This document shows positions 15,139-26,367 of a stretch of 64,000 nt of DNA, in pieces. Position numbers and translations under genes: made by a program. The stretch's first letter is position 1. The number at the start of each line of letters is the position of its first letter. The notes below the pieces were generated by a model, which was not told the DNA's origin, did no database searches, and saw nothing but the letters and a program-made list of their open reading frames with translations. The DNA is from Protonemura montana (Eukaryota > Arthropoda > Insecta > Plecoptera > Nemouridae), in contig OX387602.1 in NCBI GenBank assembly GCA_947568835.1, positions 25,719,021-25,783,020 on the forward strand, written 5' to 3'.

Positions 15139-15469
15139 GAGCCAAGCGGACGGCGGAGCGGCAAAGGAGTTTGCCGAGTCGTGGCCCACCTTTATGATCA
15201 CATTCATGTGGGCGACATAAATTGAAGCCGTCCAAAAAGAGCCACTCGGCCCCCGTTCACAGCGACCCGCAATCCTTTTCCCGCTTGGTGCTCGCACCAG
15301 CTTCTCCGCAACACGATCCCGAAGCGAAATGCGTATTTTCCACATACCAAACGAATTAATCGGATGTTATGTCAAGTACAGCAGTGACCGGAAGCGACGG
15401 AAAGAAAACGCGCAGCATAAAGCGAACGTTAACTATCCATGCACAGACGGAGAAAAAACGCTAACATCT

Positions 15470-16070
15470 AAAACCAAGGCTCGACTCGTAGAACTCCGAG
15501 TGGGCACCGCCGTCGCCAGGGACGCCGTTACATTGAAAATGAGCCGACGCCGCCGACGCAGCACTAGGCCGACCCAACCATTGGTTCGCGGCCACGGCGG
15601 TGCCGAGCGATCGCGTGCGGTGCTCGCCGGTGCCTATGTCTGGTGCCGTCGCATGCAAGTCGACCTGCCGGCCGCAGTCCACGCGCCCACCGCCGACGCC
15701 GAGCGAGCCGGCAAGCGCCGCGACGCCACGCGGATGGGACGATACGGAACAATCGATCGACGGCGACGACGTCGTCGGCGGCGTCGTGGGGAGGCGAAGC
15801 GCATAATGTCTAGACCCACGGGCGCTTGGGCGGGGCTTTGAACCCAATATTACGAGCCACTCTAGGCCACTAGGTCAGCAACCCTCTGCGCTGTAATAAA
15901 CTACATGGCCAGCGACGGGGGTGTTATGTGGCGTCGCGACGCGTGCACGATGCTAATGGGAGGCGGACGTCGGGCGTCGTTGGACGCCGCGGTCCACGTC
16001 CAGCGTCCGCGCGGGTTATCGCGCTTCCGCGACGTTGCCGCGCCGTTGCCGCGACGTTGGGCAAACGGTC
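15470..16070. other. Large CpG-rich island, GACGCC-rich
   Basis: The longest GC-rich island in the window, broken near 15,840-15,905 by AT-rich sequence. It carries many GACGCC/GGCGTC hexamers and a palindromic CGACGACGTCGTCG near 15,765. Frames are open for over 100 codons on both strands and encode poly-Arg or Arg/Pro-rich strings. This marks composition rather than selection for protein, so I reject them as genes. Candidate CpG island or intronic regulatory block. Confidence 0.5.
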
Positions 16071-17332
16071 ACGTGGAAGAGGATTTCTGGTCGATCGATC
16101 AAAGCCTGGTGTAACCTTTTACGGAGAAAACGTTTATCTCGATATTTTTATAGTCCCTTTGAAGCGACGAATAAACGATTGTGTTTTACAGCGCGGGGTG
16201 AGAAAAAATTCAAAGAGTTAAGTGCCAGGTTTTAAATGCAGTGTTATCGCTTTCGATGAGTGCTTTTCCATTGAATCTGCGACTGCGAAATGATAGTTAC
16301 TGTGTTCCCGTCCTCCTTTCAGAGTCTAGAGAGGCGTGCTAAAATCGGGAACGAAAGTTTATCAAAGGGTGGCAGACGAACCGGGCGAAGATTGCGAAAC
16401 TGAGAGTGGTAACTCGGTAATCTGTGTAGTGCACGCCATGCGAGACGGCGCTGTGAGATGTGCATGCTGGCTGGTCCCCGATCACTGTTGGAAACTGTGC
16501 ACCGCCGCGGCTTCCCAGTGTTTCACATCATTTGCGGGGCTAGATAGCACCACCATCGCGTGGTGCAAACTTGGAATGCAAAAGTTTGGATTTATGTTAT
16601 TGACTTGCACAGTCTAGAGAATTCCTTCGTTCGAACAATTAAGTAATGTAAGGAAGGGAGTTGGGCATATATAAATTATGAACGTAATGCGGGCAAGAAA
16701 CTTGTAAGACAAATTAATGTCAGCTATATATAATATGAGAGAATATTAGATCCTCAGATCCGCCTTGTCGTTCATGAGAACCGGCAAGAAGACGACTGAG
16801 GCCATAAATGGAGTGCATTAGAATTTGTATAAAATAATACGTGCTCCATTGAGTTTCATCAATTTAAATTGTTTATATTGAGTTACAATGTCGAACAGTA
16901 AGGCGCAGATTTCGCAAACCTTGGCCTGCAATTTCACGATCTTCTCTACGATCGTCGAGCTCTGCGTCAAGGAGCTCGATAAATTAGGACTTTTATTTAT
17001 CAGAAAGCAAAATCCAATAAAGCAGAGAAGGAACCACACAATCACACGAGTTGCCCGTTTATTGTTACATAGCATGGAAACTGTTAGTTTCCCAACAAAC
17101 ACAGTTTAAATCTTGCCCGTCTCGCGCCCGTAATTTAGTTGGCGGCGTTGCTTTCGTGTGTACCTACACCAATATACGACGCCTTCCCACCGGTAATTTG
17201 AGTTTATTACGGTCGTTTCGGACTTTCATTCTGGTTCACCTGAGCGCCCTCGCCCATGAACTCTCCATCCACTCTCCAGCTCTACGCTGCGGCCTTTTGA
17301 CTAGAATTCAACTTGCACATATTCTCGCACAA

Positions 17333-17352
17333 ACACACACTCACACACACAC
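17333..17352 (+). repeat. (CA)n microsatellite
   Basis: A short CA-dinucleotide stretch with one CT interruption. Confidence 0.85.
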
Positions 17353-17439
17353 AGAGCTAGCGAATTGAGCAATCCCAGTTCGGACCATTTTACCATCAGA
17401 TATGGTCGTTCTCGTGGGCGGCAGTTGCCCTGTTATTAG

Positions 17440-17640
17440 GCAGCTTGCTTGCCTCAGAGCTTGCTTCGGTCCCTTGGGATTGCACCTCGGGCAGACCCTC
17501 CACCCTTGCGCCACCCCGCACGAGCCGACGTCGTCGACTTCGACGTCGAATTGAGACGGCGTCGCGGGCAAAGGAATCACTCGATTGACACCGCAGAGAT
17601 AGCGGAGAGGCGCCGCGAGGTGTGCACGAGCAAGACACCT
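17440..17640. other. CpG-rich island with GACGTCG palindromes
   Basis: GC-rich block containing CGACGTCGTCGACTTCGACG, a string of overlapping GACGTC and GTCGAC palindromes around 17,526-17,545. No coding evidence. Same class as the 15.5 kb island. Confidence 0.45.
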
Positions 17641-19591
17641 CGGGTCAAGCCTGGGTCAGGTCAACAATGGCGGGACTTGAGATGTGTCATTGTTTATGTA
17701 CGGATGAACACTGTTCCCCGTTAATAGAGATTTATAGTCGGGCTCGCGATGGATAAGACAAAGTTCGTGCCGTGATCAAGGCAATAGAGGGTGCGCTGCA
17801 CAAGAGAGAGGTAGAGAGCGAGTGCGCACGAGAGAGATGGCTGCCAGCATGGGTGTAAAGAAGAAAGGGCGAGAGATGTACAAGTAGTAAAGTAGACTTA
17901 GGGAAGTTGAGAGTTTCCTGTGTCAGTGCTCACGCTGCTGGTTAAAGCACACACATCCGCCAGTGTGGCAATAAATTTCGTATAAAAGTCTATTACGCGG
18001 CGAACCGATATTCAGCTATATATTATGTAGGGCCATGCAGGGCCATCATTCGAGCGAACTCCGTGGAACATCGCGACGTCAGGTAGGGCCAATCCAATTT
18101 CAATTATTGAAACACGCACAGCTCGCATGTGCACGTATGTCATGTGGTGCACACATCGGAAAAATTTAGCTCGTGTACACAGGAAACAGAGTGAAAAACT
18201 CTAATAAAACAAAGGGGGATAAACAATACAATTCACGGTGGGCTAGTAAATAGTTTGACAATCCCACCACTACCATCACACCTCCTTGGGAGTTTGTTCG
18301 CGTTGGTCTTACACAAAAATCAATTTATAAACTTTTTAACTTTCCAACTTTTCCCACCCTAATTGAAAGGGGATACGACGTCGAGCCATTTATCATTTGT
18401 TTGCTCGCAGTTTGTTTCGTGATCGTCGCAGCACAAACTCGTTCCCAGCTGCGGCGTCTACCAGGATTGGTGCATGGCGGATGGTGTTTCTGGGAAACAC
18501 GCGTCCCCTCAGGAGCGTTCTTGTGCGGGTCAAGTGAGCTAGACAAGCAGTGCCCGGCTGGCAAACCGCGAGGCCTGTTCAAGCAATACCAAGGCGAACT
18601 CAAGGGGTTGGGGGAACAGATCCACACCTACACATCAGGAACTGCTGATTAAACACGCTAACACGTCTACCGAAATAATTCATGTGTCATCCACAAGAGA
18701 GATAATATAACAATGACACGGGTGAACACATTTGTCAGCCATGTCGTGTCCTATTGTCATTGGCGGACGCATTATATCTCACGGGAGCGGTCTCACCGCC
18801 CGGCGCTAGCCCCGAACATGCACACACACATGCCCCCGTCCCCCTTAGCACGTAACAAGACTTATGGGGGGGTTTACGGCGAAGAAGCTCGCTTGTCACC
18901 TAGATAAAGCTACCGTGTGACGCGAGCAATGGCCGCTCACGAGACATTCGACCGCCAGACGACGCGGTTGAACATTCTGGGAGAAAAATATCGCCGTGTT
19001 CGTCGGTCAAGACGGAGTAACTAATGTGCACTGTCTTCCACTTCTTCACTCGCTGCTTTTTGTTTTCCAAACATCTGAACACCCGCGTTTCTGTGACAGC
19101 TGTCTCTGATCGACGATATGCAATGCTGAAGACATAAATGTGGGTGTAACCGACAAAGATTGAAATCTTCTGCATGAAAATCGCGATCCAAAGATTTGTC
19201 GAGAGACAGCCGCAGAGGGAACGGCGAATAGATCTTGGGCGAGCGAACCTGCCGCGAAACTTTCTTATAAATAAGTTTCCATTGAGTCACCTCATGAACT
19301 CAATTCGCCGGGCAGAGGGGCCTATTCGATCACTTGAGTGATAAATGGGATGAAACCATACAAGTCTCGAGGGAGACGAGACAGACCCCCGCGCAAATAT
19401 GTCAAAACACGGACGATATTTTGGTAGCGATTTTCTTTTTCTATGGTTATGTATTTATATAAGAAAAAAAAAACAAGACATATCGCCTAGTTTTACTATG
19501 ACAGACTGTACATAGTCTTAAGCAATCACCTTGGCCCCGCAAGCCATCAATCATTACGGGTGGCATTGCATGGTGGGAGGGGCGGGGAGGG

Positions 19592-19614
19592 GTGGATGGA
19601 TGGATGGACGGACG
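19592..19614 (+). repeat. (GGAT)n/(GGAC)n microsatellite
   Basis: About five to six tandem tetranucleotides drifting from GGAT to GGAC, directly after a G-rich stretch. Confidence 0.9.
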
Positions 19615-20858
19615 GGATATTATTTATAGGAGGCGAGAAGTCCTACAAATTCAACGGGACGAGGGTGCGTTGCAAAGACTTTACATGCACCCTCGTAACC
19701 AAGTCAAGACGAGCCAACAAAATATAATATTAGATAACAGCGCGGCTAAACTTTATCGGACGTGTAGCAAATATCAATCTTAAAAAAAAAGTTTGTAGCA
19801 GGCATCCCAAAATATTCAAAATGCACCTTGACGTCAACATAATCGTGGCTCTAGACGCTTGCAGATTTCGCGACCCCATCCATGGATTTCAGGCAACTAA
19901 GCGCCGTGTGTTTGGGATTGGGAAGTGAGAGGTCGCGGCGACTAGGGGGAGATGTCCCCTGCACCTCTGCGCCCAAAGACATGGCACCGGCACCGACCTG
20001 AACCACGTATGCCTGATTGCTCCCGCCGCCGATGACCATGTTCTGTAAAACTGGGTCCATGTCCGTCGGTTTCAATTAGCCGATGATATATCATGTCAGC
20101 CCGGACTGCCGTGTAATGCGAGACATGATTGATTACACAGATAGACCTGCGGCAGGTCTGCGCCCCCCGCCCCTGCCCCTGTCATGGGCGCCCCACTCGA
20201 GGTCAGATGGGTGCGGGGTGATAACTGAAAATAATATAGTGAGAGTGGAGTTGATACCTTATAGATATACTATATGCATGCAAGCATGATAGTCAAAGCG
20301 TATAACCGAGTTAGTAAGTTGAAGGCACGGGCCAGGCTATTTATCATCTTCTCACAATATATCATGCTGCTCAGTGTTTCGGTTATGGACTACTTTGAAT
20401 AATTGTGCGTATTTGTACAAAAAATGATAATTAATTTTGAAATGAACAACATTTTGAAGCAACGCGTGTTTTTGATGTGGCCATCTGTAACGAAAGTCGC
20501 CCGGAATGCGTGCCTTCCCCGCAAAATAGCTCGCGAGCGCTTATGAAAAATAGAACTGAATACTTGCGGTGAGGCAGGGAAACGAATTTCATTGCTCGTG
20601 CAGCCATGAGAGTGTAAGAGGGACGTGCATGTAAAACAAGAAGAGGAGGAGGTTAGCAATGGATTTCAGGTTTTTAGGCGGTACCCATGTCAGGGGTAGT
20701 TAACTTCATGCCCCACACGCTTCCGGTGTGAATTTATTTGAAAGAGAATTAAGTTTCCTTCATGGGAGCGGAGGAGAGCTCGAGCAAATATGAACAGATG
20801 GTAACTCTAATGATTTAACCCGTGCTTTTCTCTTTGTCTTTAATGAAATGGCCCGAGT

Positions 20859-20875
20859 CCCCCCCCCCCCCCCCC
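20859..20875 (+). repeat. Poly-C run (17 C)
   Basis: Seventeen consecutive cytosines, the second longest C run in the window. Confidence 0.95.
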
Positions 20876-21099
20876 TCGCCTCTCACTGCACCACAGCACA
20901 AACGACGTCCGTGGATTCCGTAACACGCAGGTGCGTCTTTCCGTCGACGCCGATTCTCGGGCTCGATTCACGTCGAACTTTCAGAAAGTCAAAACTGAAA
21001 CGCGGCGTCACGGCGCCCCCACCTAACGTAAACAGCCACTACATAAATTTCTACTTCACGGGGTATAACACCCAGAAAATTGCTGACAAAGATTTTCCC

Positions 21100-21350
21100 C
21101 GGCAACGTTTTCTCCCGCGAACGCGTCGCCGTCGTCTCTCCGCGGCAAGCAGTGAGCGGGGAGAGAAATTGTATAGGAAAAGCCGGTCGGTTTGGCTCGA
21201 TGCTGGATTCTCGGTGAAGGCGCGAGCGGGCGAGAGGCGTTGGGTGTGAGAAAATTCGCATTCATGTCCACGCCAAACGAGAAGTAAAGACCGTCTCGCG
21301 GGAGCGCCGCCGACGCCGCGCCGCTCCACGCCGCGGCGCCAGCCTTGAAA
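21100..21350. other. CpG-rich island
   Basis: GC-rich segment with GCCGCCGACGCCGCGCCGC near 21,305 and many CpGs. Several overlapping frames are open on both strands, so none is called. Possible regulatory island. Confidence 0.45.
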
Positions 21351-21883
21351 AATCTATACGCCGGAGCGTCGCAGGCCGTGCCATCGATATGCGGTACCAC
21401 GGCTGTCGGTGCACCCGTTGGGAATGCCATGTCGGGGACGCCGCGTAAAGCCAGAGCAATTAGTTCGCCGCTGTCCCTCTGGCGACCGGCTGCCCACAAC
21501 ACACGTGCACTTCATTGCTGGGCGACGCCACTTGCAAAAAGTTTAGAGACCGTGTCCGACGCCACTGCATGCATGTGGTGACGTCACACGGTTTAAGGAC
21601 GCCCTCCATTAGGCGGAGGAATTGCGTCTGACAGCTGATGCAGAAGCCAAAAGACAATTAGAAAGAAAAATGAGATCATTTCGTGCATCCCACCATGACT
21701 TGTAGATCTTTTGTTTATTTTTTATTGCGTCTTCTTCATCTCGTTCGAAAAGGCATTTGGAATCGACTATTATTATGTGCAGTATTATAGAAAGAAAAGA
21801 ACATTTCGCGAGGAGAATCTGAAACGGCGAACGATGAGCGGCAGGGGGACGGGGGTTCATGTGATGGAACGATGCTCATCTTC

Positions 21884-22109
21884 AAGATTCGGTATTTCCT
21901 AGAAACGATACGACCGAGAGGAGTGGTTTTCTGAGGCTGTAAGATTTTGTATTTTCTCAAAACTATGCGATCGAGAGGAGTGGTTTTTTGAGACCAAGAT
22001 TCGCTATTTCATCGAGACGATACAACCGAGAGGAGTGGTTTTCTGAGGCTATAATATTCGGTATTTCATAGAAACAAAACGGCCGCGCTGAGTGGTTTTT
22101 TGAGGCCGT
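21884..22109 (+). repeat. Minisatellite, 4 units of about 57 bp
   Basis: Four tandem units begin at about 21,884, 21,941, 21,996 and 22,053 (lengths about 57, 55, 57 and 57). Each has a start related to AAGATTCGGTATTTC, a middle related to CGACCGAGAGGAGTGG and an end related to TTTTCTGAGGC. The core GAGTGGTTTTYTGAGRC is the best conserved part and the rest has diverged. The array is not open in one frame as a convincing repeat protein. It may be a neutral minisatellite or a cluster of binding sites. Confidence 0.85.
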
Positions 22110-22229
22110 GCAAAGGGAGCTTCGATCTTCCTAGCACGGCACATGGAACATCATCACTCGACGCATGGCCAATTAAAAACTAGTTGGCGGATCTCTCCAT
22201 AAAAGGAGTGCGTCGCTGCAATGCTGAAC

Positions 22230-22560
22230 ACTTAATAATGAACGCGAAGTGCATGCATGAGCCATCGTCGACCACGCGTTGCTAATCGCCCGATCGCGTC
22301 GCAAGATGGAGGTGGCGTAGCGGGTTCATCCGTGGCGCCAGCGATCCTGGCGCGCGCTCTGCAGGCTCGTCCTTGCTGCAGTGCCGAGATCCTGGGTAGC
22401 GAATCAAGCGCAGGCACCGCAGGTATACGGCCCGCCGCCGTGGAGGCGACGGATGCCCGCCTTGGGTCGACCCTGGGTCTCGGCCCACCAAACTGGCGGA
22501 GCAACTACCCCCAACGCCCATGGGACATGCCCCGGACGGGGCAAGAAGGGCAAGAACCAG
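22230..22560. other. GC-rich island
   Basis: GC-rich block with frames open on both strands (about 110-146 codons). The encoded strings are low in hydrophobic residues and show no known domain. I treat it as a non-coding GC island, though a lineage-specific exon cannot be excluded by eye. Confidence 0.4.
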
Positions 22561-24723
22561 ACCCGCAGCAATCCAATAAGAATACGACCTCGAGACCACA
22601 AATACCCGAATCATTGGAACGTGGCAAAACCCCTAGATGGTATAACCACCCATTTATGGATCCGGGGAGGGGGGGCTATGGTCCCGTTCCTATCTAAACA
22701 ATGCATTACCCAAGGGAAATTTCAACTATGAGAAAAGTTAAAGGAGCAAAGAATATATGTACCTGCAAAGTGACATACGAAAATAAAGAATTCGACTTGC
22801 GCGCAGTGAGCCTAGGGCATATCGCATAGCTAATGCTTCAAGCCTGAATGGAATTACATGGCTTTTATATTAAAACATGTAGCTCGATAGCTTGATAAAC
22901 GCATAACGTAGATAAGCTGTGCATATACACCTATGAGATATTTCAGAATTTTATGTGGCATTTCAGATAGCGCATTACGGTGCAACGAGCGCTGCGCATT
23001 GCGTGTGCAAGTTTCAACAAAAACCCAAGCGCCGACATTATGGACACCGCGGTAAAACGGCTGAAATCGCGCGGCCGAATGCATCGTGCAATAAATTGCA
23101 CGCATAATAAAAGTGCTGTTCGAACAGATAGCCGATACACAAAACAGCAGCGAATTCGATTAATTTTGCTGCGCCGTAATTATATCCCACGGCCCATGTT
23201 AACATTGATGACGATAGTCGGCCATACCGAACGCGATGGTTAATAAAGTACTCGACATAGTAAATAATATCACATCGTCCTTAATTTACCCCGCACACAT
23301 AAACAATGTCAAACATGGTGCGGCTGCAGCACACAATGCGCCGTCGTGCAGCAATGTTTAACGAGAAAAATGGCTGCATTATAAATGAAGCATTTGTGAG
23401 GCACTTATTTCATATAATTACACGGGTGCAATAAAGTTTAAGGCGTTCCAGAGCTAAGTTTCACGTTGCTTTATTGACGGGAATGGGTCGTTTGCCGTAC
23501 GCTTGGGTGAGCAAACAATATTGGGATTAGCTAATTGAAAGTTCAGGGGTTGCACGCACGGAGGTTGGCGAGCGCCTCAAGACGTGCACTGCTCACATGT
23601 GTCACGCATTGCGCGTGCTAGGGTTTGTTCGAAGCAATCGTTTCATCTGAGACATACTTGTAATTGCACACGGAAACTATAAACGCCAATCATAGAACAG
23701 CCCATAGAATAGTTAATTTTATAAACCTTTGTCATTGTCACCCGAGTTTCGTTTCGTGCGGAAATTTTGTGCAATTTATCTCATTAATGTGGCGAAAACG
23801 AAATGAACAAATCTGTTGGTGAACAACAGCGCCATTGGATAATTTAAAATCACCAATTCCCCATTATCATTCCAAACAAAAACAACAAACTAGATGCCTT
23901 GCAATCAGAGTACATAGGTGCAGCAACGGCTGTCGGTGCCGCGGTCAATGTAAGCCAAATGTGTTTTGAAATGATTACAGAAAATATGAGTCAATTTATA
24001 ATCCGAGTGGGCACCGGTTTAACGCCGCAAAATGCATATCATTTGCACGAGACGGCGTCGTCGGCGTCGTTGGCGTCGCCAACGGAGCGTCTGTATTGAT
24101 GGGATATGCAAATCGGCAGGTTTGCAACACGAAACGCAGACGTGTTAACATAATCAATAACCAATCGCATGGAAGCATACGCGGCCTAGTGCACGCAGTA
24201 TTGCGCGAATAATCGCGACGGCATACGACAATCAAGTGCACGCACCATCATGCTAGAACTATAAATTCCCAGTTCTGACATTCGATTAAAGAAAATTGAA
24301 TCATGAATGTTGGTGTACTAGTGGCGAGATATCTCAGCCATACAACTATTAGCGTGTTCCACGATAAAAAAAAATATAATTAGATTTACCGCCAACTATG
24401 ATCGCGATTTCGAAATGTACAAACGCACAAACGGCTGTCGCGGTTTTTTATCTGATATAAAAGCCGCCAAACGCGGACGTCGCTTTAAGAAACTGGCCAA
24501 CGCTGCAAAACGTCTGGAAACTCTCCGAGTGCAATCGTGCATATGCATTCGGGTGCATTGTCGAACCGTGAAGTCTCAACGATGCAACGCGGCGTGCACA
24601 AATTGCACGCTGCAGCAGCCAAGGTAAACAGATGCAAGGGAATCACGTTGCACAAGCTGTGCAGTCTGGCACGGAGGTGCTACCGATGTCGACCATATCC
24701 GTGTTGCTGTTATCCTAAACAGA

Positions 24724-24782
24724 GACCCGACCGAACGACCGAACGACCGACCGACCGACCGACCGACCGAACGACCGACCGA
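24724..24782 (+). repeat. (ACCG)n microsatellite
   Basis: About 14 tandem ACCG/GACC units over 59 bp with two interruptions (GAACG). The longest tetranucleotide repeat in the window. Confidence 0.95.
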
Positions 24783-25263
24783 TGTGGACTCGGCGGAACA
24801 GAGCTATTAATGAGGCGTACACACAGCACCCATTTGTCAGCGAAGATGCCCATTAGTTATACTCGCGAACAATGTGTTTAAGCGTATGTATAGCGCTGAA
24901 TAGAATTAATCCCGGTAGTTCAGAGGGCGAATTGTTCCCGTCGCGAGTCAACTGTTACAAAAAGAATGGATTCAGATGATCGTTTTAGAGCTAATTTTCT
25001 CTAGTTCACCGAAACAAAAGGATAGAGGCTTACCTAAAGGATTAACGTCAGGACACCGAATGTTAAAGCTTACCTGCAAAACAAGAAAAAACATATTTTA
25101 TTAATTAATGTGCACTTTCAGTAACAAAAAAGTGTAATTATCGGCATATCTATTTAGAAAATGATTGCATGGGAAGATAAATAATAATGAGTTGGTATAA
25201 TAAAGTTGCAAGCTCACAAAGCAAGCAATGTCGGAGCTGAGCTGGTGCCAGTGTTGGTTACAG

Positions 25264-25267
25264 TATA
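25264..25267 (+). repeat. Left TATA, possible target-site duplication
   Basis: TATA directly abuts the left terminal repeat. The same TATA abuts the right end at 29,048-29,051. Because TATA is its own reverse complement, it could equally be the outer four bases of the inverted repeat. Confidence 0.6.
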
Positions 25268-25770
25268 GGGTCATTCCATATCAAGTGCCCACACTCAAAA
25301 CCTTCACTATCTCAGAACTTGACGAAATTTTCAGGAGGGTTAGAACACCGGAAATAAAAAATCTCTTTTAAAGTTTTTTTCCATACGCCTAGCGGTTTGC
25401 CCGTGGCAGGGGATGGAAAAATAAAATATTTTACTTTTTGCCCCGCACGGCCATTCACTATATTCACTCTAGCGTTTGAACAAATAAACTTAAAACGATG
25501 GGATTAGTTCTAAAATGATAATCGTGCTTTCATTAACAAGAAAAAATGCATAAATTGCTTACTTATCAAGTTTAGGGGTAGAAAAAATCCACCCTTAAAT
25601 TTCAACCCTTAATAACTCGAGAAGTAATTTTTTTTTTTTTTTTTGTTTTGTTGTGAAGCATCTCCTGTCTATTATCTTTCCATGAAAAAAAAATTAATCA
25701 TTAACAGCCGTATGATCAGAAGTTATGAGATTTTTATTGTATAGATGTGTATGAATTTAGAAGTGCTTTT
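25268..25770 (+). repeat. Left terminal inverted repeat
   Basis: Reads GGGTCATTCCATATCAAGTG at the outer end. The first 476 bp (to 25,743) match the reverse complement of the right end with no difference that I can see, including a 17-T homopolymer at 25,628-25,644. From 25,744 mismatches appear and similarity fades by about 25,770. Confidence 0.93.
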
Positions 25771-26367
25771 GCTAAATAGTTTGTTGAGCATGAACCAAAT
25801 TGAATTCAGAAGCATTCGATTATGCTAAGTTTGTCATAGCATAAATAAAGCTTGAAAAGATTTGAATTTGGGATGGAGTCGAGCAATTAAAATTTTATTA
25901 TAAGGATGTGATATTTTTGGGCTTTGTGCTATAAACATGATAATATGTGGCTCTGGTCACGATACTAGGTCTGTGTTTCTGCCGTGCATTATGACCACGG
26001 ATCTGACGAAATTCATATTTTACCTACTTCTATTTAAAGAATCCCACCACGAACACGTGCAGCCCTTGCTACCTGTTTCTCTTTTCAACCCTTATGGCCG
26101 GAAGTTTAGCCGTGAGACAGCGAATTCAGTTGTTTCTGCATTGGTTTCTTGGTCAGTCGCAAAACACTTAGCTCAGTGCAAGTAGACGAGTGATTCGAAG
26201 TTTTCTTTGCATTATTTTTGTGCGTCGTGAATTGAGGGGTGTTAATAATACCGTTGGAAGTGTCTTGTGAACATATTTTTAATTAATAGCAATAGTATAG
26301 TAATAGCTAGTTTATTTAATAGTTATAATCACAGCGTTTAGTTTTGTATATTTTATGTAATTTAATC

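Larger units (their letters stand above)
1..25263. other. Gene-free stretch, inferred mbl intron
   Basis: I find no coding exon, RNA gene or autonomous mobile element that I can support here. Open frames are short (mostly 60-145 codons), have no recognisable domain and often overlap frames on the opposite strand. The stretch is downstream of the muscleblind donor at 36,394 on the minus strand, so if the next mbl exon is beyond position 1 this is intron. I looked for the second half of zinc finger 2 (GRC...CKYFHPPQHL) on the minus strand and did not see it. It does hold GC-rich islands, simple repeats, poly-C runs and one minisatellite, listed separately. Small non-coding exons or conserved enhancers could be here and would not be visible without comparison. 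Confidence 0.6.

Noticed and set aside
15329-15847. Open frames of 128-170 codons in the 15.5 kb GC island
   Set aside because: Frames are open on both strands at the same place, encode poly-Arg or Arg/Pro-rich strings and match no domain. GC-rich sequence has few stop codons.
21671-21690. TGAGATCATTT, same first 11 bases as the bantam microRNA
   Set aside because: The match ends there and the flanks do not form a hairpin with it.
25937-26185. 82-codon frame between the left repeat and the transposase
   Set aside because: No domain and no link to the transposase frame. More likely 5' untranslated sequence of the element.
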